Origin: Alphaproteobacteria bacterium 32-64-14
GTDB taxonomy: Bacteria; Pseudomonadota; Alphaproteobacteria; Caulobacterales; Hyphomonadaceae
Length of the DNA: 54,924 nucleotides
NCBI GenBank assembly: GCA_002280725.1
Contig: NCEM01000014.1
Location: forward strand, 1 to 54,924
Direction of reading: 5' to 3'
Positions 8,316-16,773 of the stretch are shown here, piece after piece. A program made the translations under genes and the position numbers. Numbering within the stretch: the stretch's first letter is position 1; every line of letters begins with the position of its first letter. The notes under the pieces were generated by a model, which was not told where the DNA came from, did no database searches, and saw nothing but the letters and a program-made list of their open reading frames with translations.

Positions 8316-9740
8316 ATGAGATTCCTTGCGCTCCTTCTGGCTCTCGCCCTGTCCGCCTGCGCCTCGCTCAGCGACCGCGCGCGCGAAAGCCTTGAGCAAC
8401 CGGGCCTGGAAGGCGCGCGCATCGGCCTCGTTGTGATGACGCTGGACGGGCGCGAGCTGGTCGCGATCCGGCCTGACGAGCGGTTCCTGCCCGCCTCCAA
8501 CACCAAGATGTTCACCGTCGCCGCCGCCTTCCACCGGCTCGGCGACATGACCATGCCTGACCCGTCGCGCGGGACATCGCTTGAACTTGTCCCGAACGGC
8601 TCCGGTCCGCCCACGCTCGTGCTCGTCGGGCGGGGCGACGCAACGCTGATCGATGCGCCTGACTGTCTGCGCAACTGCTTGTCTGATCTGGCCGACATCG
8701 TTGTCGGCGCGGGCATTCGCGAGATCGCAGGCATCATCTCTGACGAGACGCAATTCCCGCACGAACTCTGGCCGCCGGGCTGGAGCCACGAAGACCTGGT
8801 GAAACGCGCAGGCGCACCCGTCTCCGCCCTCACCATCAACAGCAACGAGATGCGCATCACCGTTACGCCGGGCCCCGCGGATGGCGACCCCGCAAGCATC
8901 GCCTGGGCAGACGCCGCGCCGGGCTATGTGATCGAGGGCCTGGTGACGACGTCGGACTCGGATGAGGCGGAGTTCTCCGTCACCATCGAACCTGCTGGCC
9001 CGCAGAACATTGTGCGCCTGATCGGCAGCGTCAATCGCACCGGCCCCGCCGTCACCCTGCCTGTCGCCGTGCAGGAGCCGGCCTACACAGCGGCATTGCG
9101 CCTCAAGGCGCTGCTTGATACGCGCGGGATCAACACCGGCGCATCCGTCGAAGCGCGCTACCGGTTCGGCATCGTGCAGGCGCCCGCGCCGCACATGGAG
9201 ATCGCGCGCAATCTTTCCCCGCCTCTCATCGAGAACGTCACCTTCCTCATGAAGCAGAGCCAGAACCTGCATGCGGAACTTCTGCTCCGCCGCCTTGGCC
9301 TGATCGAGGGCGACGGCTCGCGCGTGGCGGGGCTGCGCATCGTCGAGGCCATGCTGAACGAAGCCGGCGCGCCGCGCTGGGCGTGGGATTTTGCCGATGG
9401 CTCGGGCATGTCGGTCTACAACCGGCTGACGCCACAGATGACCGCAGACTTCCTGCTGTGGACCACCACCCAGCCCTGGGGCCAGGCCTTCCGCGACACC
9501 CTGCCGATCGGCGGCGTCGATGGCACCCTGCGCCGGCGCTTTACCGGCACCCCGCTTGAAGGCCGCGTCTTCGCGAAGACCGGCACCCTGCGCGGAACCA
9601 ACGCGCTCTCCGGCTTCATAATGACGAAAAGCGGCCAGATGCTGATCTTTGCGGCGTTCGCCAACGAGCGCCCTACAGGCGCCGGCTCGGCCACGGATGC
9701 CCTGGACGCCACACTCGTAACCATTTCGGAAATGAACTAG
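8316..9740 (+). CDS. dacB: D-alanyl-D-alanine carboxypeptidase/endopeptidase (PBP4 family) lipoprotein
   Basis: A 474-residue member of peptidase family S13. The N-terminal signal ends in a lipobox LSAC with Cys15, so the protein is probably membrane-anchored; most PBP4 proteins are soluble and periplasmic. All three penicillin-binding motifs are visible: SNTK at 61-64 (in LPASNTKMFTVA), an SGM-type second motif in FADGSGMSVYNRL, and KTG in RVFAKTGTLRGTNALSGF. It should trim or cleave peptidoglycan stem peptides. It is transcribed divergently from the phospholipase gene, with about 90 bases between their starts. Confidence 0.92.
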   Translation: MRFLALLLALALSACASLSDRARESLEQPGLEGARIGLVVMTLDGRELVAIRPDERFLPASNTKMFTVAAAFHRLGDMTMPDPSRGTSLELVPNGSGPPTLVLVGRGDATLIDAPDCLRNCLSDLADIVVGAGIREIAGIISDETQFPHELWPPGWSHEDLVKRAGAPVSALTINSNEMRITVTPGPADGDPASIAWADAAPGYVIEGLVTTSDSDEAEFSVTIEPAGPQNIVRLIGSVNRTGPAVTLPVAVQEPAYTAALRLKALLDTRGINTGASVEARYRFGIVQAPAPHMEIARNLSPPLIENVTFLMKQSQNLHAELLLRRLGLIEGDGSRVAGLRIVEAMLNEAGAPRWAWDFADGSGMSVYNRLTPQMTADFLLWTTTQPWGQAFRDTLPIGGVDGTLRRRFTGTPLEGRVFAKTGTLRGTNALSGFIMTKSGQMLIFAAFANERPTGAGSATDALDATLVTISEMN

Positions 9741-9799
9741 CCGCAGTTACTGCATCTCGCGCGAGCCAGCCTCAACCATGTCCTGTTAAAAGAGCGGGC

Positions 9800-10426
9800 A
9801 TGATCTGGAAGCGCCTCCTCGCCCCTGTCCTCGCCGCCGCGCTGGCCAGCGCCTGCGCCAGCGTCGCCCCGACCCCGTCGAACACGGAGATCGCGGACGC
9901 CTGCGCCCTGCTGCAACGGAACAAGGACTGGCACGAGGCCCTGCGCGAGACAGCACGGAACTGGGGCGCGCCGATGGGCTTCCAACTCGCGGTGATCAAG
10001 CAGGAAAGCAGCTTCACGGGAGACGCCCGTCCGCCGCGCGGCGAGAACGAATGGTTCGGCCTCGTGCAGGGCGACCATATCTCGTCGGCCTTCGGCTACA
10101 GCCAGGCGCTGGATGGCGCCTGGAAGATGTACCAGGAGAAGACCGGCAAGTGGAATGCGAGCCGCACCAGCTTCCGCGACGCCTCCGACTTCATCGGCTG
10201 GTACTACAACACGAACGGCCAGCGCGTCGGCCTAGACCAGTATGCCTATCGCGAGCACTACCTCGTCTATCACGAGGGCGCGACGGGCTACATGAAAGGC
10301 ACGTGGAAGGCGAAGGCGTGGCTGGTTGACGTGGCCGGCCGGGTTGCCTCGCAGGCCGCCCGCTATGAGAGCCAGATCAGCAACTGCCCGGGCCTCAAGC
10401 CGCAGAAGTTCCTTGGGCTGTTCTAG
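9800..10426 (+). CDS. Transglycosylase SLT-like lipoprotein
   Basis: A 208-residue exported protein with a lipobox-like ASAC near residue 19. Downstream it has the lysozyme-like pattern of lytic transglycosylases: GAPMGFQLAVIKQESSFTGD, whose Glu is the likely catalytic residue, then SSAFGYSQALDGAWKMYQ, which resembles the S-x-A-x-G-x-x-Q motif. It presumably cleaves or remodels peptidoglycan. It follows dacB by 59 bases, so the pair may act together on the cell wall. The family assignment rests on motif pattern and is moderately sure. Confidence 0.72.
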   Translation: MIWKRLLAPVLAAALASACASVAPTPSNTEIADACALLQRNKDWHEALRETARNWGAPMGFQLAVIKQESSFTGDARPPRGENEWFGLVQGDHISSAFGYSQALDGAWKMYQEKTGKWNASRTSFRDASDFIGWYYNTNGQRVGLDQYAYREHYLVYHEGATGYMKGTWKAKAWLVDVAGRVASQAARYESQISNCPGLKPQKFLGLF

Positions 10427-10599
10427 GAACCATCTGGCCCCGATCCCCTGTGGATTGCCCGCTGCTCAATGCGCTTTCAGGCTACGCCGGGCCATGATTA
10501 CAAGGGTTTCTTAAACACCGGAATTGTCCATCGGAGGGGCTTCGGGCTAGCACCGTGGCTCGCAATCCTTTGCGGTTCTGATTCGGTTCGGGAACACCC

Positions 10600-12585
10600 A
10601 TGGCCAAGAACAACCAGGCAAAGCTGTTCAGCGCAGAGAAGTCGGATTCCTCCGGCTACTCCGCCAAGGACATCGAGGTCCTCGAGGGCCTGGAGCCCGT
10701 TCGCAAACGGCCGGGCATGTATATCGGCGGCACGGACGAGCGCGCCTATCACCACCTCTTTGCCGAGGTGCTGGATAACGCCATCGATGAAGCCGTGGCG
10801 GGCCATGCGTCCAAGATCGACGTGGTGCTCGACAAGGACGGCAACCTGTCTGTCCGTGACGACGGGCGCGGCATTCCGATCGGCATCCACCCGAAGTTCA
10901 AGAACAAGACCGCCCTCGAAGTCATCATGACGATGCTGCACTCGGGCGGAAAATTCTCGAACAAGGCCTACCAGACGGCGGGCGGTCTGCACGGCGTCGG
11001 TATCTCGGTCGTGAACGCGCTGTCGGACTTCGTCGAAGTCGAGATCGCCATCGACCGCAAGCTCTACCGCCAGACCTATTCGCGCGGACATCCGACGTCG
11101 AAACTGAAGGAAGTCGGCGCGGCGCCCAACCGGCGCGGCACGCAGATCAAGTTCCATCCCGACCCGCAGATCTTCGGCGACAAGCTGCACTTCAGGCCCG
11201 CGCGGTTGTTCGCCATGTCGCGCTCGAAGGCCTATCTCAGCCGCGCGGCGGAAATCCGCTGGAGCTGCGACCCCAAACTGCTGAAGGAAGGCGACCCCAC
11301 GCCGGCCGAAGCCGTGCTCTCCTATCCCAACGGCCTTGCCGACATGATGAAGGAGATGACGACGGAGTCCCGGCTCGTCCTCCCCGAGGCCTTCACCGGC
11401 CGCGTCGAGAACCAGGGCGGCGGCGCTGTCGAATGGGCGGTCGTCTGGAGCGGCAATGGTTTTGGCGAGGCCGATGGCTTCTCGCGCACCTATTGCAACA
11501 CGATCCCGACACCCGAAGGCGGCACGCACGAACAGGGTATGCGCGGCGCACTCTCCAAGGGCTTGCGCGCCTACGGCGAGATGATCGGCAACAAGAAGAC
11601 ATCGCTGGTCACGCCCGACGATGTGATGGACACCGCCGGCGCGCTGCTGTCCGTCTTCATCCGCAACCCGGAATTCGTCGGCCAGACGAAGGAGAAGCTC
11701 TCCACCGCCGACGCCCAGCGCATCACCGAAACTGCAATGCGCGACCGGTTCGATCACTGGCTGACCGCATCGCCGCAAAACGCCAACCGCCTGCTTGAAT
11801 GGGCTATCGGCCAGGCCGAAGACCGCATGCGCAAGCGGAAGGACAAGGAAGTCGCCCGCCAGTCCGCCACGCGCAAGCTGCGCCTGCCCGGCAAGCTCGC
11901 CGACTGTTCGGACGGATCGGCGCAAGGCACCGAGCTCTTCATCGTCGAAGGTGACTCGGCCGGCGGCTCAGCCAAGCAGGCGCGCGATCGCGCAACGCAG
12001 GCCGTGCTGCCTCTGCGCGGCAAGATCCTCAACGTCGCCAGCGCAGGCGATGAGAAGCTCTCGGGCAACAAGGAGTTGTCGGACCTCGCCACGGCTCTCG
12101 GCACTGGTATTGGCCAGCGCTTCCGTGTCGAAGACCTGCGCTATGAGCGCATCGTCATCATGACCGACGCCGACGTGGACGGCGCCCACATCGCCTCGCT
12201 GCTGATCACGTTCTTCTTCCGCCAGACGCCGGGCCTCATCGAGGCTGGTCGGCTCTATCTCGCCATGCCGCCGCTCTATCGCATCAGCTCGGGCGCGAAG
12301 GCGGTCTATGCCCGCGACGATGCGCACAAGGAGCACCTGCTGACGACCGAGTTCAAGGGCAAGAAGCCAGACATCGGCCGCTTCAAGGGTCTGGGCGAAA
12401 TGATGCCGGCCCAGCTCAAGGAAACGACGATGAACCACAAGACGCGCACCATGGCGCGCGTCTCGCTTCCGAAGTCGATCAAGTCCGTCGAGGACCTCGT
12501 CGAAACCCTGATGGGCAAGAAGCCGGAACTCCGCTTCAAGTTCATCCAGGACAACGCGAAGTTCGTGGCCGAGCTAGACGTGTAA
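10600..12585 (+). CDS. parE: DNA topoisomerase IV subunit B
   Basis: A 661-residue GHKL-type topoisomerase subunit. The N-terminal ATPase carries DNAIDEA, DDGRGIP and the G-rich lid QTAGGLHGVGISVVNALS. The C-terminal TOPRIM domain carries FIVEGDSAGGSAKQARDR, ITDADVDGAHIASLL and RFKGLGEMMPAQL. Length and the lack of the long gyrase insert fit ParE better than GyrB. With ParC it decatenates daughter chromosomes. The ATG at 10600 precedes the usual unstructured leader before IEVLEGLEPVRKRPGMYIG. Confidence 0.95.
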   Translation: MAKNNQAKLFSAEKSDSSGYSAKDIEVLEGLEPVRKRPGMYIGGTDERAYHHLFAEVLDNAIDEAVAGHASKIDVVLDKDGNLSVRDDGRGIPIGIHPKFKNKTALEVIMTMLHSGGKFSNKAYQTAGGLHGVGISVVNALSDFVEVEIAIDRKLYRQTYSRGHPTSKLKEVGAAPNRRGTQIKFHPDPQIFGDKLHFRPARLFAMSRSKAYLSRAAEIRWSCDPKLLKEGDPTPAEAVLSYPNGLADMMKEMTTESRLVLPEAFTGRVENQGGGAVEWAVVWSGNGFGEADGFSRTYCNTIPTPEGGTHEQGMRGALSKGLRAYGEMIGNKKTSLVTPDDVMDTAGALLSVFIRNPEFVGQTKEKLSTADAQRITETAMRDRFDHWLTASPQNANRLLEWAIGQAEDRMRKRKDKEVARQSATRKLRLPGKLADCSDGSAQGTELFIVEGDSAGGSAKQARDRATQAVLPLRGKILNVASAGDEKLSGNKELSDLATALGTGIGQRFRVEDLRYERIVIMTDADVDGAHIASLLITFFFRQTPGLIEAGRLYLAMPPLYRISSGAKAVYARDDAHKEHLLTTEFKGKKPDIGRFKGLGEMMPAQLKETTMNHKTRTMARVSLPKSIKSVEDLVETLMGKKPELRFKFIQDNAKFVAELDV

Positions 12586-12615
12586 GGCTGGACGTCAAGA
12601 CCATGGCTGGGTGAC

Positions 12616-12849
12616 ATGGACGTCGAAATTGTCGGTCCGATTGAACACGCTGAGACGTTCGCCTCCGGACGGGAAATCCGTGAGATCGCCAGGCTGAACC
12701 GGATTTACGGCCGGGGTCGCTGGCGCAAACGCAAAGGCATCGCGCACGTGCGGCTGCGCAATGGCGAAATACGACGCGCTGAGTTACACTGGTATGAAGC
12801 CAGCGGAATTGGCCAACTCGAATTCAAGATCAAGCGGTTTCTGGACTAG
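12616..12849 (+). CDS. Small unnamed basic protein, first of a two-gene pair
   Basis: A 77-residue protein, strongly basic in the middle (IYGRGRWRKRKGIAHVRLRNGEIRRAELHWYE) and ending KIKRFLD. It starts at an ATG with a GGTGAC-like ribosome site 31 bases after parE. No catalytic motif or known domain is evident. I recall similar unnamed proteins sitting next to homologues of the following gene in other bacteria, but cannot verify that here. Gene order and the three-base gap suggest that the two products work together. Confidence 0.6.
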   Translation: MDVEIVGPIEHAETFASGREIREIARLNRIYGRGRWRKRKGIAHVRLRNGEIRRAELHWYEASGIGQLEFKIKRFLD

Positions 12850-12852
12850 GAC

Positions 12853-13077
12853 ATGGCAGCACGAAAATCATTTGGCGTCTGCGTGCAGAACGAAGGCTAT
12901 CCAGCCTCGCTCGAGCTACGGAAGATTTATGAAGTCGTGGCAGACACCGAATCTGCGAAACTCGGCTACGTTCGCATTATCGATGAATCCGGTGAAGATC
13001 ATTTATATCCGGCTAAGTACTTTGCCCCAATAGATCTGACGCCAGCGTTAAAACGCGCTGTGCTTGCCGCTGAATAG
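12853..13077 (+). CDS. Small unnamed protein, second of a two-gene pair
   Basis: A 74-residue protein with a patterned core: VCVQNEGYPASLELRKIYEV, then VRIIDESGEDHLYPAKYFAPID. This looks like a compact beta-barrel (SH3-like) fold, an inference only. It starts three bases after the preceding gene. Its base composition is clearly lower in GC than parE and most of the window, which suggests a different origin. No function can be assigned. A toxin-antitoxin role is possible from size and arrangement, but no known family motif supports it. Confidence 0.6.
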   Translation: MAARKSFGVCVQNEGYPASLELRKIYEVVADTESAKLGYVRIIDESGEDHLYPAKYFAPIDLTPALKRAVLAAE

Positions 13078-13156
13078 CTGTCGAAGATACTGCGCAATCT
13101 TTCGTCGCTCGGCCTTCTAGGTTGTCCCTTGCATACATCTGTGCACAAGCAAACTC

Positions 13157-13624
13157 ATGACAGATGACGACGACACGCGCACCGACGGCGTCGCCGACAT
13201 GGCGGACAATCCCTATGCCTCACGCATGGTGGAATACACGCCATATGCGGTCGCGGTTGGCATGCAGTACGTGTCCTCGTCTCCGGGGCGCGGAACCATT
13301 CTCCTGCCATGGCGCGCAGACCTGGTCGGACAGGACGGCACGGACATCCTCGCGCCGGGCGCGCTCACCGCACTGATCGATCACGCCTGCGGCCTCGCCA
13401 TCATGGCGGGTCTCGGTTTCGAAGCGGCGCCAGCGACGCTGGACTTGCGTATCGACCACATGCGCCCCGCCGCCCCGCGCGCCTCCATCACCTGCGCAGC
13501 GCACGTCTATCGCGCGACGCGCACCATCGCGTTCCTGCGCGCCGAAGCGTGGGACGTCTCGCCCGATGATCCCGTCGCCGCGGCGCAGGCCGCCTTCACG
13601 CTCAACAGGCGGGGCGCGAGATGA
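13157..13624 (+). CDS. PaaI-type hotdog thioesterase, first of tandem pair
   Basis: A 155-residue single-hotdog protein. The signature region is GQDGTDILAPGALTALIDHACGLAIMAGLG, containing the helix with the active-site Asp, followed by ATLDLRIDHMRPAAP, the conserved strand of PaaI/YbgC-type acyl-CoA thioesterases. It presumably hydrolyses small or aromatic acyl-CoA; the substrate is not evident. A shorter start at the ATG at 13199 (MADNPYASRM) is possible. Its stop overlaps the next gene's ATG by four bases (ATGA), so the pair is coupled and may form a heteromer. Confidence 0.85.
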   Translation: MTDDDDTRTDGVADMADNPYASRMVEYTPYAVAVGMQYVSSSPGRGTILLPWRADLVGQDGTDILAPGALTALIDHACGLAIMAGLGFEAAPATLDLRIDHMRPAAPRASITCAAHVYRATRTIAFLRAEAWDVSPDDPVAAAQAAFTLNRRGAR

Positions 13625-14046
13625 GCAATCCCGTCGATCTCAACGCAATCATCGCCGGATCACCTTTCTGCCGCTTCCTCAACATCGGCGTCACAGTCGA
13701 TGAGCGCGGCGTGCTGGCGTCGCTGCCGGTCCGCGACCAACTGGTCGGCAATGTGATGCTGCCTGCGCTACACGGCGGCGCCGTCGCGTCCTTCCTGGAG
13801 ATTGCCTGCCTGCTGCAACTCGCGCACGAGACGGGTTCGACAGCGCCCGCGCGCGCAATCGACATCAGCGTGGAATATCTCCGCCCGGCGCGGCGGGAGA
13901 ACACCTTCGCCCGCGCCCACATACGCCGCCTCGGGCGTCGCGTGGCTGTTGTGCATGCCGAAGCGTGGCAGAGCGATGAGGCCAAACCCGTCTGCCTGCT
14001 GCAAAGTCACCTGCGCCTGCCTTCAGGATTTGTACCCGGCGAGTAG
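13621..14046 (+). CDS. PaaI-type hotdog thioesterase, second of tandem pair
   Basis: A 141-residue hotdog protein. VGNVMLPALHGGAVASFLEIACLLQLAHETG carries the HGG-A motif and a helix with Glu at the active-site position, and AIDISVEYLRPARRENTFARAHI follows. It overlaps the preceding thioesterase by four bases. The two differ in active-site detail (a GALTALIDHACG segment in the first, HGGAVASFLEIAC here), so they may have distinct substrates or form a mixed assembly. The gene ends three bases from the convergent MpaB-type gene. Confidence 0.85.
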   Translation: MSNPVDLNAIIAGSPFCRFLNIGVTVDERGVLASLPVRDQLVGNVMLPALHGGAVASFLEIACLLQLAHETGSTAPARAIDISVEYLRPARRENTFARAHIRRLGRRVAVVHAEAWQSDEAKPVCLLQSHLRLPSGFVPGE

Positions 14047-14048
14047 AC

Positions 14049-14990
14049 TTACGCCGCCGGCTGCACGTGCGCTGATGCAACCACCGCCGGTTGCTTGTCG
14101 CGCCAGTCCGCCAGCAGCCGGGTGCGCTTCGGCGCGCTCTGGTACAGGAAGTTGGCGGGCAGTCCGATGCGAAGGCTAGCCTCGCACGGCGGCGACCCGG
14201 AGATGGGCTTCCTGTTCAGGTAAGCGCCCAGCGTCCACACCACCACGCGGTCGATGGCGCTGAAATCATACTTGGGGCCCAGGCCCAGCCTCTCACGCAC
14301 GATCGGCGGCAGCAGCGACACTGACGCCCGCGCCATGGCGCGGCTGAGATATTTCGGCGTGTCGGGCGCAGCAGCGCCAGACATGATAATGCCGAGGAAT
14401 TCCTCATTGATCGGATGCGCCTCGAACCGATGGACGAGCTTGTCCAGCATCACGAAGAAATCTGCCGTCGACATGGGAGAGGTCTGGACACCGTAAAGCT
14501 TCGCACCCGGCGCAGCCTCTGCGTAATAGCGTTGCTTGTCGGCCTCGGGCACACGCTCGACGAACGTGTCGTAGGCGGTGAGGAAGCCATAGGCGGCCGT
14601 CGCGCTCACCCAGTCGAGCAGTTCGGGATCGAGCGCGCGATAGGCCTCACCCTTTGGCGTGGTTCCGCTCACGCGGGTATGCATGTTGGTGACGCCCTGG
14701 ATCACACGCTCCGCCGCGCGCTTCGGCCCGAACACGCCCACCATCGCGGCGGTGCCCGTGCGCTTGGAGCGGCCGATGGGATCCTGCTTGTAGATCGAGT
14801 GATCCCACACGCCTGACCGGATGCGCGCGTCAGCGAACTCCAACAGCACCGCTGCAACGCCGCCCACGGCCATCGCCACCGGGTTCTTGTAGACCTTCCA
14901 GTGCATCGAATCCGGCTCAAGGCCGGCGGGCTCTCCCGGAGGATTCCTGAAGTCGACTTTCCAGCCGAGATAGGTTTCAGCTTGGCTCAT
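14049..14990 (-). CDS. MpaB-type oxygenase (DUF2236)
   Basis: A 313-residue protein of the DUF2236/latex-clearing-protein-like family, named after MpaB of mycophenolic acid synthesis. Visible family marks are AAVLLEFADARIRSGVWDHS near residue 45, RVIQGVTNMHTRVSG with the conserved His, and YGFLTAYDTFVERV. Known relatives bind a b-type heme and cleave double bonds in isoprenoid chains, or are simply predicted to be oxygenases. There is no signal peptide. It is divergent from the amidohydrolase operon at 15253, with 262 bases between. Confidence 0.85.
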   Translation of the reverse strand: MSQAETYLGWKVDFRNPPGEPAGLEPDSMHWKVYKNPVAMAVGGVAAVLLEFADARIRSGVWDHSIYKQDPIGRSKRTGTAAMVGVFGPKRAAERVIQGVTNMHTRVSGTTPKGEAYRALDPELLDWVSATAAYGFLTAYDTFVERVPEADKQRYYAEAAPGAKLYGVQTSPMSTADFFVMLDKLVHRFEAHPINEEFLGIIMSGAAAPDTPKYLSRAMARASVSLLPPIVRERLGLGPKYDFSAIDRVVVWTLGAYLNRKPISGSPPCEASLRIGLPANFLYQSAPKRTRLLADWRDKQPAVVASAHVQPAA

Positions 14991-15252
14991 GGCACGATCC
15001 GCGCTTGACGCTACGCCCCCTCACGACCTCACCAGCGCTGAAGCGTGACACAGCTCGTACGCTGCCGCGAGCAGTCTGTACGCGAAAGTTTCCACAACCT
15101 GCATCGCCCTGACGCAACGTTCAGGCGCATTGGCCCGAGCAGCGCGCAAGCTCGAAGCATATTCTCGCTCATCTCTCCCATCGAGGGAGTGATGTTTGAC
15201 GACTCTCCGCCGCCGTGCAGACATGCCGACAAACGATAATCCGGGGCGAGGC

Positions 15253-16773
15253 ATGCAGGTCTGGAAACTGATCCCACTCGTGGCGCTGGTCGCCAGTGCG
15301 TGCGCGACAACGCCGATAGATACGTCCACGGACGGCAGCACGACATCGCAGGCGTCAGAGCCGGTGAAGGCTATGCCCAGGCGCGTCGCCTACAACGCAG
15401 ACCCCTACCCCTCGACCTACAAGCCCTTGCCGTCGGACGACGTGCTGATCCGCAACGCCACCGTCTATGACGGTCTCGGCGGTGAGATCAAGGGCGGCGC
15501 GGTTCTCATCCAGGGTGGCAAGATCACGGCAGTTGGCTCGGAAGCCGCGATGACGATGCCCGCCGGCATCAAGACGATCGATGCGACCGGCAAGTTCGTG
15601 ACGCCGGGCATCATCGACATCCACTCCCACCTCGGCGCCTATCCCTCGCCCGGCATCGGCGCACATCAGGACGGCAACGAAGTCTCGGCGCCCGTGACGG
15701 CTGAAGTGTGGGTCGAGCATTCGATCTGGCCGCAGGATCCGGGCTTCACGCGCGCCATGGCCGGCGGCGTCACGGCGATGCAGATCCTGCCCGGCTCGGC
15801 CAACCTGTTCGGCGGGCGCGGCGTGATCATCAAGGCAGTTCCGGCAACCACGGCGCAGGGCATGAAATTCCCGGGCGCGCCCTACACACTTAAGATGGCG
15901 TGCGGCGAGAACCCCAAGCGCGTCTACGGCTATGGCGGCGGCCGCTTCCCGGGCGGCGCCCCCTTCTCGCGCATGGGCAACGTCGCGGGCTATCGCGAGG
16001 CGTGGCAGCGCGCGGTCGAGTACAAACGCAAGTGGGACAAGTACAACGCCGACTTCGACGCCTGGGAAAAGAAAGTGAAATCCCCCGCGCCGAAGACAGA
16101 CGATAAAGGTCCCGGCGATCCGCCGAACGCGCCCGATCGCAACCTCGAACTCGACACGCTGATGGGCGTGCTCAACGGCGAAATCCTCGTACAGCAGCAT
16201 TGCTATCGCGCCGACGAGATGGCGCAGATCATCGATCTGTCGAAGGAGTTCGGCTACAAGGTCTCAGCCTTCCATCACGGCGTCGAAGCCTACAAGGTCG
16301 CCGGCCTGCTCGCCGCCAACGGCATCTGCGGCGCGCTGTGGGCTGACTGGTGGGGCTTCAAGGCGGAAGCCTATGACGGCATTCGCGAGAACATCCCGAT
16401 GGTTCACAACGCCACCGGCGGCTGCGCCATTGTCCATTCCGACGACGCCAACGGCATCCAGCGCCTGAACCAGGAAGCAGCCAAGGCGCTCGCGGATGGC
16501 CGCAGGGTTGGCATCGACATCTCCAACGCGGTTGCGTGGACCTGGCTGTCGCGCAACCCGGCGAAGGCGCTTGGCATCCTCGACAAGACCGGCACGCTGG
16601 AATCCGGCAAGGCCGCAGACGTGGTGATCTGGAGCGGCGACCCCTTCAGCGTCTACACGCGCGCGGATATTGTATTCGTCGACGGCGCCGTCACATGGGA
16701 TCGCAGCAACGAGGCGCGTCGCCCCGTCACAGACTTCGAGCTTGGCCAACCCGGCGAAGGAGATGTGAAATGA
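15253..16773 (+). CDS. Amidohydrolase-family lipoprotein (catalytic member of a pair)
   Basis: A 506-residue exported amidohydrolase. From the ATG at 15253 the signal MQVWKLIPLVALVASAC ends in a lipobox (VASAC). The family marks are GKFVTPGIIDIHSHLG with the metal-binding HSH, later histidines in VQQHCYRADEM and SAFHHGVEAYK, and the terminal barrel Asp in VHSDDANG. It resembles imidazolonepropionase-like metal-dependent hydrolases. The frame stays open to a TTG at 15196 with a GAGGGAG site before it, but starting there would bury the signal peptide. It overlaps the second amidohydrolase by four bases, so the two should be made together. The substrate is unknown. Confidence 0.85.
   Translation: MQVWKLIPLVALVASACATTPIDTSTDGSTTSQASEPVKAMPRRVAYNADPYPSTYKPLPSDDVLIRNATVYDGLGGEIKGGAVLIQGGKITAVGSEAAMTMPAGIKTIDATGKFVTPGIIDIHSHLGAYPSPGIGAHQDGNEVSAPVTAEVWVEHSIWPQDPGFTRAMAGGVTAMQILPGSANLFGGRGVIIKAVPATTAQGMKFPGAPYTLKMACGENPKRVYGYGGGRFPGGAPFSRMGNVAGYREAWQRAVEYKRKWDKYNADFDAWEKKVKSPAPKTDDKGPGDPPNAPDRNLELDTLMGVLNGEILVQQHCYRADEMAQIIDLSKEFGYKVSAFHHGVEAYKVAGLLAANGICGALWADWWGFKAEAYDGIRENIPMVHNATGGCAIVHSDDANGIQRLNQEAAKALADGRRVGIDISNAVAWTWLSRNPAKALGILDKTGTLESGKAADVVIWSGDPFSVYTRADIVFVDGAVTWDRSNEARRPVTDFELGQPGEGDVK

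Noticed and set aside
15107..15127. Imperfect inverted repeat CCTGACG/CGTTCAGG between divergent genes, a possible operator
   Set aside because: The arms differ by an insertion and there is no second copy or known regulator to support it.
15192..15239. A 15-codon frame with a good ribosome site just before the amidohydrolase pair, like a leader peptide
   Set aside because: The codons show no run of regulatory amino acids and no attenuator hairpin follows. It is most likely chance next to an unused TTG start.
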